64,000 nt of DNA, from positions 1 through 64,000 of the forward strand of contig JAJFHQ010000048.1 of the NCBI GenBank assembly GCA_021775525.1. The letters run 5' to 3'. Shown one piece after another: positions 30,756 to 40,701 of this stretch (position 1 is its first letter; each line of letters opens with the position of its first letter). The DNA comes from Hyphomicrobiales bacterium (lineage in GTDB: Bacteria > Pseudomonadota > Alphaproteobacteria > Rhizobiales > Methyloligellaceae). The notes under the pieces were generated by a model, which searched no databases, was not told the origin of the DNA, and was given only the letters and a program-made list of their open reading frames with translations. Both the position numbers and the translations under genes were made by a program.

Positions 30756-31625
30756 CTAGCGCTTGACCGGTGCAACGGATGCATCAGCTTCCGGCTTCCC
30801 AGCTGTCTCAAGCTTGGCAATCGTTGCCTGCTCTGCGCCACCAGTTTTGGCTGTCGCACTTTTTACCGAGCCATAATTATTTGCCGGTACGATATGCACG
30901 ATCTTGTAGCCACCTTTCTTCAAAGCACGCAGAAAAGCAGGTACAGCAGCTGCCGTTGCGAACTTGGTGTCGTGAAACAGGATAATTCCACCTTGCTTTT
31001 GATTGAGCCGCGACATGGTGCGCTTGATAATTGTATGTGGACCAATCCCGCGCCAGTCATCGGAACTGACATCAGTGGAGAAAATCGCGTATCCGCGCCT
31101 GGTCGCATAGGCTTTCATGATGTGGCTATCATTTAGACCTGGAAATCTGAAAAATGGTGCGATCTGCTGGTCAACGGCTGCATTGATCGTGCGGAACCCG
31201 CGTTCAATCTGGTTGGTTGCCCTGGCCTTGGACATGCGCCCGATATTCGGGTGAGACCAGGAGTGCGCTCCGATGGTGTGGCCATCGTCCGCTACGCCCT
31301 GGAGCACCTCGGGATAATTCTGGGCCATGGTTCCGACGGGAAAAAAGGTTGCCTTCACGCACTCTTTCTTCAGGGCCTCAAGCACGCGCTGCGTATTTTT
31401 AGGATGGGGCCCGTCATCGAACGTCAGCACAATTTCCTTGGGCTGAAGGTCAAGCGTCTTCTTATATTGGAGTTTGCCGAAGCGAGGTCCGTCGGAAGTA
31501 TCTATTTCCAGGACTCGCGAGACGCCAAGAGCGTCAGGATTATTCATACAATCGCTAGCTGATGCGGGTGTTACGCTCATTAACGCGAGCGCGCACACTG
31601 ACAGGCTAGCCACCCCATTACGCAT
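30756..31625 (-). CDS. Polysaccharide deacetylase family protein
   Basis: IVLTFDDGPHPKNTQRVLEALKKECVKATFFPVGTMA; DGHTIGAHSWSHPN; secretion signal. Confidence 0.93.
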   Translation of the reverse strand: MRNGVASLSVCALALMSVTPASASDCMNNPDALGVSRVLEIDTSDGPRFGKLQYKKTLDLQPKEIVLTFDDGPHPKNTQRVLEALKKECVKATFFPVGTMAQNYPEVLQGVADDGHTIGAHSWSHPNIGRMSKARATNQIERGFRTINAAVDQQIAPFFRFPGLNDSHIMKAYATRRGYAIFSTDVSSDDWRGIGPHTIIKRTMSRLNQKQGGIILFHDTKFATAAAVPAFLRALKKGGYKIVHIVPANNYGSVKSATAKTGGAEQATIAKLETAGKPEADASVAPVKR

Positions 31626-31840
31626 TACTTCCCCCCGGTGGCTGGGTTACGCTTACTAATACTTCTATTTTTGTCTGGAGGATCGCAGAAAACAAGAGTT
31701 AATTCGGTCAATGTCGAGCGTAGTTAACCAAAATTGCTGTTGAAATATGCTTCTCTACCGTGGTCTGGCGGCTCTCTTGGGGGTGTCGAAGAGCGCTGAT
31801 ACAGGTCAAATGACCCGACGCTGAAAAGTTAGGCGATGCA

Positions 31841-33220
31841 ATGCAGGATGAGCCCGACGAAATAGAGATGCGGGATTCGGAAGGCGCACTTCTTCCCGAT
31901 TTTGTCCGCTCGGTCGAGCTTGCCCTGGAAGAAGGCAAGGGCAACGAAGTTCGCGCGCTGGCAGGCGAAATTCATGACGCCGACCTTGCTGACCTCATAG
32001 AACATTTGCGCGGTGAGCAGCGCGGACAGCTGATTGATGCGCTGGGTGAGGATTTCAATCCGGGTACGTTGAGCGAGTTGGAAGAACCTGTGCGTGATCA
32101 GGTTCTGGAGTTGATGCCTAACGAGCAAGTGGCCGAGGCAGTTCGGGAGCTGGAGTCAGACGATGCGGTTTACCTGCTGGAAGACCTCGAGCAGAGCGAA
32201 CAGTCAGATATCCTGGCAAAGTTGCCGAAAAGCGAGCGAGTAGCGCTGGAGCGCTCACTTGATTATCCCGAAGATTCAGCTGGCCGCCTCATGCAGACGG
32301 ATTTTATTTCCGTTCCGCCATTCTGGTCTGTCGGCCAGACCATCGATTATATGCGCGAGGAGGATGATCTTCCCAACGCCTTTACACAGATCTGGATTGT
32401 CGATCCTTCACACCATCTGGTCGGCCGCGTTCCACTAGACAGGCTGCTTAGAACCAAGCGTCCGGTCAAGATTGAGGATGTTGCCGACCTTGAAGTTCAC
32501 CAGGTCACGGCCGAGGAAGACCAGGAAGAGGTCGCGCTGGAATTTGAACGTTACGACCTGATGTCGGCTCCCGTCGTCGATGAGGATGCCCGCCTGCTCG
32601 GTGTTATCACGGCCGATGACATCATGGAGGTTCTCAAAGACGAGGCTGAGGAGGATATTCATCGCCTCGGTGGGGTTGGCGATGAGTCCGTTTCCGATAC
32701 GGTTTTGAGCACCACGCGCAGCAGGTTCATATGGCTGTTGGTCAATCTGGCAACAGCTGTACTCGCCTCATGGGTCATATCCCTGTTTGATGCGACAATT
32801 GAGCAGATGGTGGCGCTGGCGGTGCTGATGCCCATTGTTGCCTCGATGGGGGGGAATGCCGGTACCCAGTCCATGACGGTTGCAGTGCGGGCTCTGGCAA
32901 CCCATGAACTTGGGCCGGTCAACGCCAGGCGTGTCATTACGCGCGAAGTCCTGGTAGGGCTGCTGAATGGATTGATGTTCGCCGTCATTATCGGCGCCGT
33001 GGCCTATTTCTGGTTCGGGAGCGATTTGCTGGGGCTGGTTATTGCATTGGCCATGATCATCAATATGCTCGTAGCCGGATTGTTCGGGATACTCATACCC
33101 ATGGCGCTGGATACACTCGATATTGACCCGGCTGTTGCCTCAGGGGCATTCGTTACCACGGTGACGGACGTGGTCGGATTCTTCGCGTTCCTGGGGCTTG
33201 CCGCCTTGTGGCTGGTTTAA
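31841..33220 (+). CDS. mgtE: Magnesium transporter MgtE
   Basis: MgtE N-domain, CBS domains, MPIVASMGGNAGTQSMTVAVRALA. Confidence 0.95.
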   Translation: MQDEPDEIEMRDSEGALLPDFVRSVELALEEGKGNEVRALAGEIHDADLADLIEHLRGEQRGQLIDALGEDFNPGTLSELEEPVRDQVLELMPNEQVAEAVRELESDDAVYLLEDLEQSEQSDILAKLPKSERVALERSLDYPEDSAGRLMQTDFISVPPFWSVGQTIDYMREEDDLPNAFTQIWIVDPSHHLVGRVPLDRLLRTKRPVKIEDVADLEVHQVTAEEDQEEVALEFERYDLMSAPVVDEDARLLGVITADDIMEVLKDEAEEDIHRLGGVGDESVSDTVLSTTRSRFIWLLVNLATAVLASWVISLFDATIEQMVALAVLMPIVASMGGNAGTQSMTVAVRALATHELGPVNARRVITREVLVGLLNGLMFAVIIGAVAYFWFGSDLLGLVIALAMIINMLVAGLFGILIPMALDTLDIDPAVASGAFVTTVTDVVGFFAFLGLAALWLV

Positions 33221-33269
33221 GCATGCCCGGGGTTTATTGCGGGATGAAATAAAGCCGGGTGGTACTAGA

Positions 33270-34094
33270 ATGATTCACAGCGTTAAAGCGAATGGGGCTG
33301 TAATTCCCGCAATTGGTCTCGGCACATGGGACTTGCGAGGAACGACATGTGAAACCTGCATTACCACTGCCCTCGATGCCGGTTATCGCCATATCGACAC
33401 TGCCGCCATGTATGACAATGAGCGCGAAGTGGGGAGAGCGGTACGCGCCAGTTCGGTTCTCCGCGAGGAAATTTTTCTGACCACCAAAGTCTGGCATGAC
33501 TGCGCGGGCGATGGACCTTTACAACGATCGGTAGAAGAAAGTCTTGTTCGCTTAAAGCTGGACTATGTGGATCTGGTGCTCATGCACTGGCCGGACAAGG
33601 GAACGCCGATAGAAGAGACCATGCTTGCTTTAAAAGACGTAAAAGATAGAGGGCTTGCACGGCATATTGGCGTTTCAAACTTCAATGTCTCGCTGGTTGA
33701 GAAAGCCGCATCGCATTCAAGTGAACCGCTCGCCGTCAATCAGGTCGAATATCATCCCTACCTTGACCAGTCGCCGGTACTCGGAGTCTGCCGCAAACAT
33801 GGCATGGCACTGACTGCATATTCACCACTGGCGAAAGGGCGCGTGTTCGAAGAGATCACCTTGAAAGAAATCGGTGAAATCCACGGCAAAAGTGCGGGGC
33901 AGGTGACGCTGCGATGGTTGGTGCAGCAGGAACAAGTTATCGCTATCCCGCGCTCCTCAAAGCCCGAGAACATCATCGCTGCTTACGACATTGCCGATTT
34001 CAGACTCAGTGGGGACGAGATGAAGCGCATCTCAGGCCTCGCCCATCCCGGAGGCCGGATGGTTGATTTCGACTTTGCACCTGACTGGGACTAA
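33270..34094 (+). CDS. Aldo/keto reductase
   Basis: IPAIGLGTWDLRG, DAGYRHIDTAAMYDNEREVGRA, LVLMHWP, HIGVSNF; ORF opens at 33198. Confidence 0.93.
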   Translation: MIHSVKANGAVIPAIGLGTWDLRGTTCETCITTALDAGYRHIDTAAMYDNEREVGRAVRASSVLREEIFLTTKVWHDCAGDGPLQRSVEESLVRLKLDYVDLVLMHWPDKGTPIEETMLALKDVKDRGLARHIGVSNFNVSLVEKAASHSSEPLAVNQVEYHPYLDQSPVLGVCRKHGMALTAYSPLAKGRVFEEITLKEIGEIHGKSAGQVTLRWLVQQEQVIAIPRSSKPENIIAAYDIADFRLSGDEMKRISGLAHPGGRMVDFDFAPDWD

Positions 34095-34276
34095 GCTGGC
34101 GGGTGCAGCTTGTTGCTGCGTCACTTTCTCCATCCCAATTCATCAGTGACCGGATCGTTCGTATGCCGGCAATCGCATTTGTTTCAACTATTCTTGATTT
34201 AGTCACGCCTGTTGGTGGCGGCTATACCCAAGGAGAGCGTAGCTGTTTGCGTGCGTTATCGGAAAGGATTGAAGCG

Positions 34277-34792
34277 ATGTTCAAGCCAGTTCTGTGCAAG
34301 TGCCGGGGTTTTTCTATCGCGGTACCGTTGATCGCTGCGTTTGCCTATGCATATTGGATAGATCCAGCAATCAGCAATGATCCGAACATTACCAATGCCC
34401 TTATCCATGGCTGTGTGGATAGCGAACGCGCTGCCGCACGTAGCGGGCGTGCCTGTATCGGGCGCGTGACAGCGCCGTGCAAGGCACAGCCTGACAATGC
34501 CCACCGCGAGGACAAGATAGAATGCGACGAACGCGAGTTCGTCTTGTGGAGTCAGCTTGTTCAAAAGGAATTTGCGGCTCTTCTCACGCAGCTCAAACCT
34601 CCACAGCGGGAGAAATTGCAGCATTCGCAGAACCTCTGGATAAAATATCAGTCAGAGGATTGCAGAGTCCCCTATGTGCTGTTTGCTCAAGACAGGGCTG
34701 AATTCGTTGGGCCGGCCTGCACGATCGAGGTGAAGGCTGCGCGTGCTCTGCAATTGCGAGCCTGGCGAGATGAGTTGAACACCGCGCAATGA
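34277..34792 (+). CDS. LprI/DUF1311-like secreted protein
   Basis: Signal-like N-terminus and KLQHSQNLWIKYQSEDCRV; start chosen at 34277 within ORF 34103-34792. Confidence 0.7.
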   Translation: MFKPVLCKCRGFSIAVPLIAAFAYAYWIDPAISNDPNITNALIHGCVDSERAAARSGRACIGRVTAPCKAQPDNAHREDKIECDEREFVLWSQLVQKEFAALLTQLKPPQREKLQHSQNLWIKYQSEDCRVPYVLFAQDRAEFVGPACTIEVKAARALQLRAWRDELNTAQ

Positions 34793-34868
34793 TCCGCGCG
34801 GATATAGTTGTGGAACTGTTGGCCTGCGGTTAGGCTCGCGCCATATCCGCATCATCAGGGCTTACCGG

Positions 34869-35312
34869 TTGAAATCACTGCACACGGAAATTGGAATTGG
34901 CGCGCCCGCCGACGTTGTCTGGGAAGTCATTAGTGATCTTGATGGCTGGGCGGCTTGGAATCCGGTCATGAAGGCATCCGGCCAGCTTTCCAAGGCTGGT
35001 CGGATTGACGTGATCATTGCAGCGCCCGGAGGTCAGGGAATATCATTGCGTCCTGAGATCGTAGAGCTTGAAAATGGCCGGGAATTTCGCTGGCGCGTGC
35101 GTAAATTTCTCGGGATGTTCGATGCAGAACATGGATTTCGGGTCGTGCCCGAAGATACAGGCCGTTGTCGGTTTGAGCAGTTTGAGACATTTGGCGGAAT
35201 CTTGGGCGGCGCGATGTATACACGCCAATCAAAAGCGCTCGATATGGGATTCCAGGCCATGAACCGGATGCTGAAACGCGAATCTGAAAAACGCGCCCGG
35301 GAACGAGTATAA
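34869..35312 (+). CDS. SRPBCC-family protein
   Basis: TEIGIGAPADVVWEVISDLDGWAAWNPVMKASG. Confidence 0.88.
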   Translation: MKSLHTEIGIGAPADVVWEVISDLDGWAAWNPVMKASGQLSKAGRIDVIIAAPGGQGISLRPEIVELENGREFRWRVRKFLGMFDAEHGFRVVPEDTGRCRFEQFETFGGILGGAMYTRQSKALDMGFQAMNRMLKRESEKRARERV

Positions 35313-35352
35313 ATCAGGCGCGATGCCCCCCAAACAAGCATGACGTTACCCC

Positions 35353-36150
35353 ATGTTTTTTTATCTTTCAAAATTCATCTGGTTTTTCTTGCAACCTTCT
35401 AATGCAGTCCTTTTTCTCCTGATAGTTGGGATTGCCTTGCTGTGGAGCCGTTGGGCCCGCACCGGGCGCTGGATCGTCTTTGCTGCCGGCGTGATATGGC
35501 TGGTTGGCGGATTGTCGCCGTTGGGGCATGCGTTGCTCCTCCCGCTGGAAAACCGTTTCGAGCGTAGCCAAGTTGAGGCTGGTCCGCCGCCAGCCGGAAT
35601 TCTCATACTCGGTGGCGCTCAGGACATGTCCATAACGGCAGCGCGTGGTTCCTTGGCATTGAACGAGGCTGGCGACCGGCTTGTTGAGGCCGCCTTGCTG
35701 GCAAATCGTTTCCCGAATGCCAAAGTCGTGTTCACCGGCGGCTCAAGTGCGATCTTCGGTGACAAGACAAGCGAAGCAGAAGGCGCGATGACACTTCTCG
35801 AGGAATTGGGCATTTCTCGCGGCAGGCTGATACTGGAACGGCGCGCAAAGAACACGTACCAGAATGCCCGGTACAGCAAGGAATTGATCAATCCGGAGTC
35901 TCAGGCGCGATGGCTTCTGGTGACGTCGGCCTACCATATGCCGCGCGCCATGGGATGTTTCAGCGCTGTTGGCTTCAAGGTTGAACCATGGCCCGTTGAC
36001 TACAGAACCCGCGGGCTTGCGGATTTGTACCGGTTCTTTCCCAAAGCGTCAGAAGGTTGGCGCAGGATTGATAGCGCGGTACGTGAATGGGCAGGGTTGG
36101 TGATATACAGGCTCACCGGGAGAACATCCGCGCTCTTTCCGGGACAGTAG
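35353..36150 (+). CDS. YdcF/DUF218-family protein
   Basis: ILILGGAQDM, KVVFTGGSS, RAKNTYQNARYSKELI, WLLVTSAYHMPRAMGCF. Confidence 0.88.
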   Translation: MFFYLSKFIWFFLQPSNAVLFLLIVGIALLWSRWARTGRWIVFAAGVIWLVGGLSPLGHALLLPLENRFERSQVEAGPPPAGILILGGAQDMSITAARGSLALNEAGDRLVEAALLANRFPNAKVVFTGGSSAIFGDKTSEAEGAMTLLEELGISRGRLILERRAKNTYQNARYSKELINPESQARWLLVTSAYHMPRAMGCFSAVGFKVEPWPVDYRTRGLADLYRFFPKASEGWRRIDSAVREWAGLVIYRLTGRTSALFPGQ

Positions 36151-36183
36151 GATACCAGGATAATTTGTTTCAGGAGGCATGTA

Positions 36184-36579
36184 ATGGCGCAGGACATCAC
36201 CACGAGTGTGAAACAGCTGGTTGAAGTCGCCAAGAAGACAATCGAGGAAGTATCAGCCGAAGAGGCTATGGAAATGCTTGACGACATAGATGTGGTGTTC
36301 GTTGATATCCGTGATGTGCGGGAGTTGCAGCGAGAAGGAAAAATACCCGGTTCATTCCATTGTCCGCGCGGTATGCTCGAATTCTGGATCGACCCGGAAA
36401 GCCCTTATCACAAGGAAATTTTTGCACAGAAAAAGAAGTTCATTCTCCATTGCGCGTCAGGGTGGCGCTCAGCATTGGCCACTGATGTGGCGCAACGCAT
36501 GGGACTGAAGCCCGTTGCACATATCGATAGTGGCTTTTCAGGCTGGAAGAAGGCGGGCGGTCCGGTGGAAAAGCCGTAG
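36184..36579 (+). CDS. Rhodanese-like domain protein
   Basis: VVFVDIRDVRELQREGKIPGSFHCPRG; catalytic loop LHCASGWRSAL; strong AGGAGG. Confidence 0.92.
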   Translation: MAQDITTSVKQLVEVAKKTIEEVSAEEAMEMLDDIDVVFVDIRDVRELQREGKIPGSFHCPRGMLEFWIDPESPYHKEIFAQKKKFILHCASGWRSALATDVAQRMGLKPVAHIDSGFSGWKKAGGPVEKP

Positions 36580-36594
36580 GACTGCTTTCCGAAA

Positions 36595-37455
36595 TCAATC
36601 AGTGTGTCGCCACACCAGCCATACGCCAAAACTGGCCAGAACCAGACCGGCAAGTGAAAGCACGCCGAGTGTCTGATTCAGGCTGATCCATGCCATCAAC
36701 GCGGCAGATCCCGGAACAATAAAAAATGCGGAAGCGGCCCGTCCGGCTTGTCCGCGCATGAGCATAAGCGAATAAATCCCCATACCGACAATGGAGATCA
36801 TCACGATATTCCAGCCAATCATGGCCATGAGGGTAGGCGTCCAGACCGCGTGAGGCGTCTCGAACGCCAGGACCCCCAGTACACTTGCAGTCGCGCCCCC
36901 CGCCAGTTGAATCGCAGTGGCGGGGAAGGGTGCAATATTAGAGGTGAAGCGTTTGAGGTAGAGCGTGCCGCCGGTAAGGCCTGCAAGCGACAGCCCAACC
37001 AGTGCGATGACAGTCCATTGTGTGGCGGCAAAGGGGAAGGCCAGTGAGACGCCTGCAAGCCCCAGCACCATTCCGGTCCATTGGCGTGGCGTAAAACGTT
37101 CATTGAGCAGTGGCACGGCAATGGCAGCGGTCAGTACTGGATGAATGGCATGAACCAGGGCCAGTGGAGCTGCATCGACTGTAATCAGCGCTACATGAGC
37201 TGCACCAAGCGTTACGCCATGCACCAGCGCGCCGCCGATCATCAGGTGCGGCCAATGGGGCAGGGCAGGCAGGGCCTCCTTGCGCATAAAAATCGCCAGC
37301 AACAGCATCAAGGGGGCAGCGATAACCAGGCGAATGGCAACAAACAATACCGGTGATATGTCATCCAGTCCGATACGCGAGGTGACATAGCTCGATGCCC
37401 ACAGCAGGGCGAACATGGCCGGCATCAAAAAAGACAGGCGTTTTGATTGAAACAT
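36595..37455 (-). CDS. EamA/DMT-family transporter
   Basis: About 10 TM segments; ALLWASSYVTSRIGLDDISPVLFVAIRLVIA. Confidence 0.88.
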   Translation of the reverse strand: MFQSKRLSFLMPAMFALLWASSYVTSRIGLDDISPVLFVAIRLVIAAPLMLLLAIFMRKEALPALPHWPHLMIGGALVHGVTLGAAHVALITVDAAPLALVHAIHPVLTAAIAVPLLNERFTPRQWTGMVLGLAGVSLAFPFAATQWTVIALVGLSLAGLTGGTLYLKRFTSNIAPFPATAIQLAGGATASVLGVLAFETPHAVWTPTLMAMIGWNIVMISIVGMGIYSLMLMRGQAGRAASAFFIVPGSAALMAWISLNQTLGVLSLAGLVLASFGVWLVWRHTD

Positions 37456-37482
37456 TCCGCCCCTCGCGGTCAGGGCGGTAAA

Positions 37483-38232
37483 TTACGGCGTTTGTTTCAC
37501 AAGAAGGCCCGCGAACATGACCGGCCCCATGGATTTACCGGTGGGCGCACCGCCTTTAGACTCCAGGCTGATGGCAAGCTGAACGCCTTTTTCAAGCATT
37601 TTGTGATCAATTTCCGCCGGTGCATCCATCATGGCGTAAGCACCGGTGCCAACAAGCCCCAATGTCATGGGAGGCTTTTTACCATCTTTCATGATGGCCC
37701 AAAGCTCGTAGCTGCTTGAGGCAGGTTCCTGTGCGGACACTGGCCGGATGGCAAACTGTTTTCCATTCATGTTCATGGTGACGACAAAACCGGTTTCACC
37801 CTTGTCGCTTTGCAGCATGGCCACATAACGCTCTTCAGGAGGCGCTTGCCTTAATGAGGTGTCCAGACCGCCAATCCAGACAACGGCTAGCGCAAGTGCT
37901 GCAGCTACAGCGCCCATTGTTGCGTATCTCCACACGGCAAGGCTGCGCTTCAGATCAACCATTTGTTGGGCGAGGTCCGACAGCGCTGTATTGCCCGCAG
38001 GAACTTGTGCAGCAAGTGCTGCCTCGATCTTGTTCCAGGTGGAGGCAGGTGGTTCGACTGGCGGCACGGCTTCATTCAGGTGGCTGAGTCTTGCCTCCCA
38101 TTCGCTGACGGCGCGTGCAAAGGACGAATCGGAAACCTTCAGACGATCCGCTTCCGAGCGCTCCTGCGCGTCGAGCGTGCCCAGCGCATATTCACCGGCA
38201 AGGATATCGTGATCGTGCTTAGCCATCGCCAA
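37483..38232 (-). CDS. RskA-like anti-sigma factor
   Basis: HDILAGEYALGTLDAQERSEADRL; single TM; C-terminal RskA-like domain; overlaps ECF sigma gene. Confidence 0.85.
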   Translation of the reverse strand: MAMAKHDHDILAGEYALGTLDAQERSEADRLKVSDSSFARAVSEWEARLSHLNEAVPPVEPPASTWNKIEAALAAQVPAGNTALSDLAQQMVDLKRSLAVWRYATMGAVAAALALAVVWIGGLDTSLRQAPPEERYVAMLQSDKGETGFVVTMNMNGKQFAIRPVSAQEPASSSYELWAIMKDGKKPPMTLGLVGTGAYAMMDAPAEIDHKMLEKGVQLAISLESKGGAPTGKSMGPVMFAGLLVKQTP

Positions 38233-38767
38233 GGCACTCCTTGACCTTGGCCAGTCCGCGGCGAATCCAGCTCTTTACTGTGCCAACAGGTGTAGACATG
38301 CGTTCAGATATTTCCTCGTGTGTATATCCGTAATAATAAGCCATTAGCAGGCATTGTCTCTGGTCAGGATTAAGCCTTTCCATACAACTGAGCAACGCTT
38401 TCAACTCATTATTCTGGACCGTCATCTGGTACGGGTCCGGGGCGTCATCTTCCCGTTCTCCGCCGTCTTTTTGATCCTCAACGCCTACTTCGGTTCGTTT
38501 GCGCAATACATCGATTGCCCTGTTTCTGGTAATCGCAACCATCCAGCTCATGGGCGAGCCCAGCTCGGGACGAAAATTGGGCGCCGCATCCCAAATCTTG
38601 AGATAGGCGTCTTGAATCACATCTTCAGCCAGATCACTTCTTTTCAAGATACGTACCGCAACGCCAAACAGTTTCGCACTTGAAGCATTATAAAGTGCGC
38701 GAAACGCAGCCCTATCGCCATTGGCGGCGGCGCGAAGCAGTTGGTCGAGTTCAGATTGGGCCATCAC
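38219..38767 (-). CDS. ECF-family RNA polymerase sigma factor
   Basis: Region 2 LAEDVIQDAYLKIWDAAP; region 4 YYYGYTHEEISERMSTPVGTVKSWIRRGLAKVKECL. Confidence 0.92.
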   Translation of the reverse strand: MMAQSELDQLLRAAANGDRAAFRALYNASSAKLFGVAVRILKRSDLAEDVIQDAYLKIWDAAPNFRPELGSPMSWMVAITRNRAIDVLRKRTEVGVEDQKDGGEREDDAPDPYQMTVQNNELKALLSCMERLNPDQRQCLLMAYYYGYTHEEISERMSTPVGTVKSWIRRGLAKVKECLGDG

Positions 38768-38848
38768 AGGCTGATTATTGTCCGTTTTTGTAAGGCGGCT
38801 GTCGCCTAATCGATATAGTGGATTGGCAGATGTTGCAAAGGTATGTGT

Positions 38849-40597
38849 TCATTTTGCATCGGAAACGGGCTCGATACGCACCTCAGGTAATATCTGCACG
38901 GGAAGCTGGCGCGCTTGCTCGACGCGGAGAACTTTCATCGGCTTTTTGACGCCGCGAACGGTTAAACTTTTCATCTCAAGCCCGGAGGTGTCCAGGTCAG
39001 CACGCTTGGCGGCCTGATTCGAGATGATCATCTGGCACTCAAGGTCTTTGGTTGCCGATTCCAGGCGGGCTGCTACGTTGACTGTGCTGCCAATGACCGT
39101 CATGGCTGCTGATGATGAATGCCCGATCTCTCCAAGCACCAACGGTCCGACATGTAGCCCCATCCCGATCTGTAAGGGCTGGTCAACTTCGCCTTCAAGA
39201 GCCTGGTTCAAGCCATCAAGGGCAAGGTCGATCCTGTGGGCGGCCTTGATGGCCTGACGGCAGGCCGTTTCAGGGTCTCCATCGCGGCCAAACACGGCCA
39301 TGAGGCCATCGCCGAGATATTTGTCAATCCAGCCACTCTCCTCGTGGATTACCGTGCCGACAGTATCAAACAGCCTGTTGAGCAGAAACACGACATCATA
39401 GGGCAGGCGGCCCTCACTCAGTGTTGTGAAACCCCGTAAATCAAAGAACAGGATGGCCAGTTCCCGCTCCATGCCTTTCACTTCCTTGCTTTTGGCACGG
39501 GTCTCCGTACTGACAGGAGATAACAGCAGGTCGACCGTGACTTCGGCATATGGCCGTAATTGGCAGGCCAGGCGGACACCGGGTCCAGCGGAAATGCTTT
39601 TCAGGGTTTCTGCTTCAGCGCGCGATGGCGGTTGGAGATATTCGCCGCCAGAAATAACATTGACCCGGCAAGTGGAACAGCGCGCCCTGCCACCGCAAAC
39701 AGAAAGATGGGGAATGTTGTTCATGCGGCTGATTTCAAGAAGCGTCGCGCCACTGATTCCGCTGACCGAGGGCTCCGGAGAGTAGTTCACGGCGACTTTC
39801 GGGCGTTGGGAATTTGCAATCAGGCGTCCTGCAAAAATTAGCATCAGCCCGCCTAGCAAAATATAAAATCCGTATTTTGCCTGGGTCCCGTAAGCGGCAA
39901 TTGCCTTACCGGCATCCGCATTCGGCCAGTTAGAAACGGCTTTAAGGTTTTCAAAAATGGCCGGATCAGTGATGGCAATATTGGCGTAGCGACCGGCGAC
40001 CATGAAACCCGAGATGGCTGTTATGGGGACGATAACCGCTAATGCAAGTAGAACTGGAAATACACCGCTATACCAGCGCGTGAGACGCAGCCAGTAATGG
40101 ATCCCCACGCAACCATGGATCCAGACCAGCAGAAGCAATATCGTCTGGTTCCAGCCCTTGTTTGGCCACAGCTTCACGAGTTCGTAAAAATAGATGTCGT
40201 TCACACCAAAAAATGTGTGCGCCACCCGTGTGTTCACGATGTGGGGAAACAGAAGAAATGGAATTGAGAGACCAAGAAGTATTTGCGCCACCTCCCACGG
40301 GGCCATCTTGTAAGTTTGCCTGCGAACCAGCTTGAACAGCGCCAGAGCGATATGCGCAATAAGCGCAAGCCCGAGTACAATGCCCCCGGGCACAGACCGG
40401 GTGATTGCGGTGCGCCAGCTCTGTGCCTCCATCATGGCATCGATTGAGAACAGCCCCAGGGCATGGTTGAGAAAATGCGTGGCTGCGAACGCAAACAGGA
40501 TCAAACCTGAGAACAGCCTTATTTGCTGGGTAACACTGCCTCTAAGCAGAACTGACTTCCGGTGTGGTTTCATATTACGTCCACATCTTGTGCACAT
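38849..40597 (-). CDS. Class III adenylate/guanylate cyclase with His-rich membrane anchor and 2Fe-2S ferredoxin domain
   Basis: Multi-TM N-terminus with several His; CGGRARCSTC...LACQ; cyclase motifs LFFDLRGFTTLSEG, KYLGDGLMAVFG, STVNVAARLE. Confidence 0.9.
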   Translation of the reverse strand: MCTRCGRNMKPHRKSVLLRGSVTQQIRLFSGLILFAFAATHFLNHALGLFSIDAMMEAQSWRTAITRSVPGGIVLGLALIAHIALALFKLVRRQTYKMAPWEVAQILLGLSIPFLLFPHIVNTRVAHTFFGVNDIYFYELVKLWPNKGWNQTILLLLVWIHGCVGIHYWLRLTRWYSGVFPVLLALAVIVPITAISGFMVAGRYANIAITDPAIFENLKAVSNWPNADAGKAIAAYGTQAKYGFYILLGGLMLIFAGRLIANSQRPKVAVNYSPEPSVSGISGATLLEISRMNNIPHLSVCGGRARCSTCRVNVISGGEYLQPPSRAEAETLKSISAGPGVRLACQLRPYAEVTVDLLLSPVSTETRAKSKEVKGMERELAILFFDLRGFTTLSEGRLPYDVVFLLNRLFDTVGTVIHEESGWIDKYLGDGLMAVFGRDGDPETACRQAIKAAHRIDLALDGLNQALEGEVDQPLQIGMGLHVGPLVLGEIGHSSSAAMTVIGSTVNVAARLESATKDLECQMIISNQAAKRADLDTSGLEMKSLTVRGVKKPMKVLRVEQARQLPVQILPEVRIEPVSDAK

Positions 40598-40701
40598 GCG
40601 TGAGAAGAGTCTTCATCCCGCCTATATATCAGCGCAGCGCCATTGTATTGAGTAAATTTGATGCGCGGTGAGTAGAGGCGAGCTGAAACGGCGTTTGCAG
40701 T

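Noticed and set aside
31626-31840. Possible M-box or other Mg2+ riboswitch upstream of mgtE
   Set aside because: Only a short repeat GGTCA-AA-TGACC (31804-31815) near the start; no M-box-like architecture recognised.
34791-34803. ATCCGCGCGGAT palindrome after the DUF1311-like gene
   Set aside because: Short, self-complementary GC palindrome without T-run; too likely by chance to call a terminator or operator.
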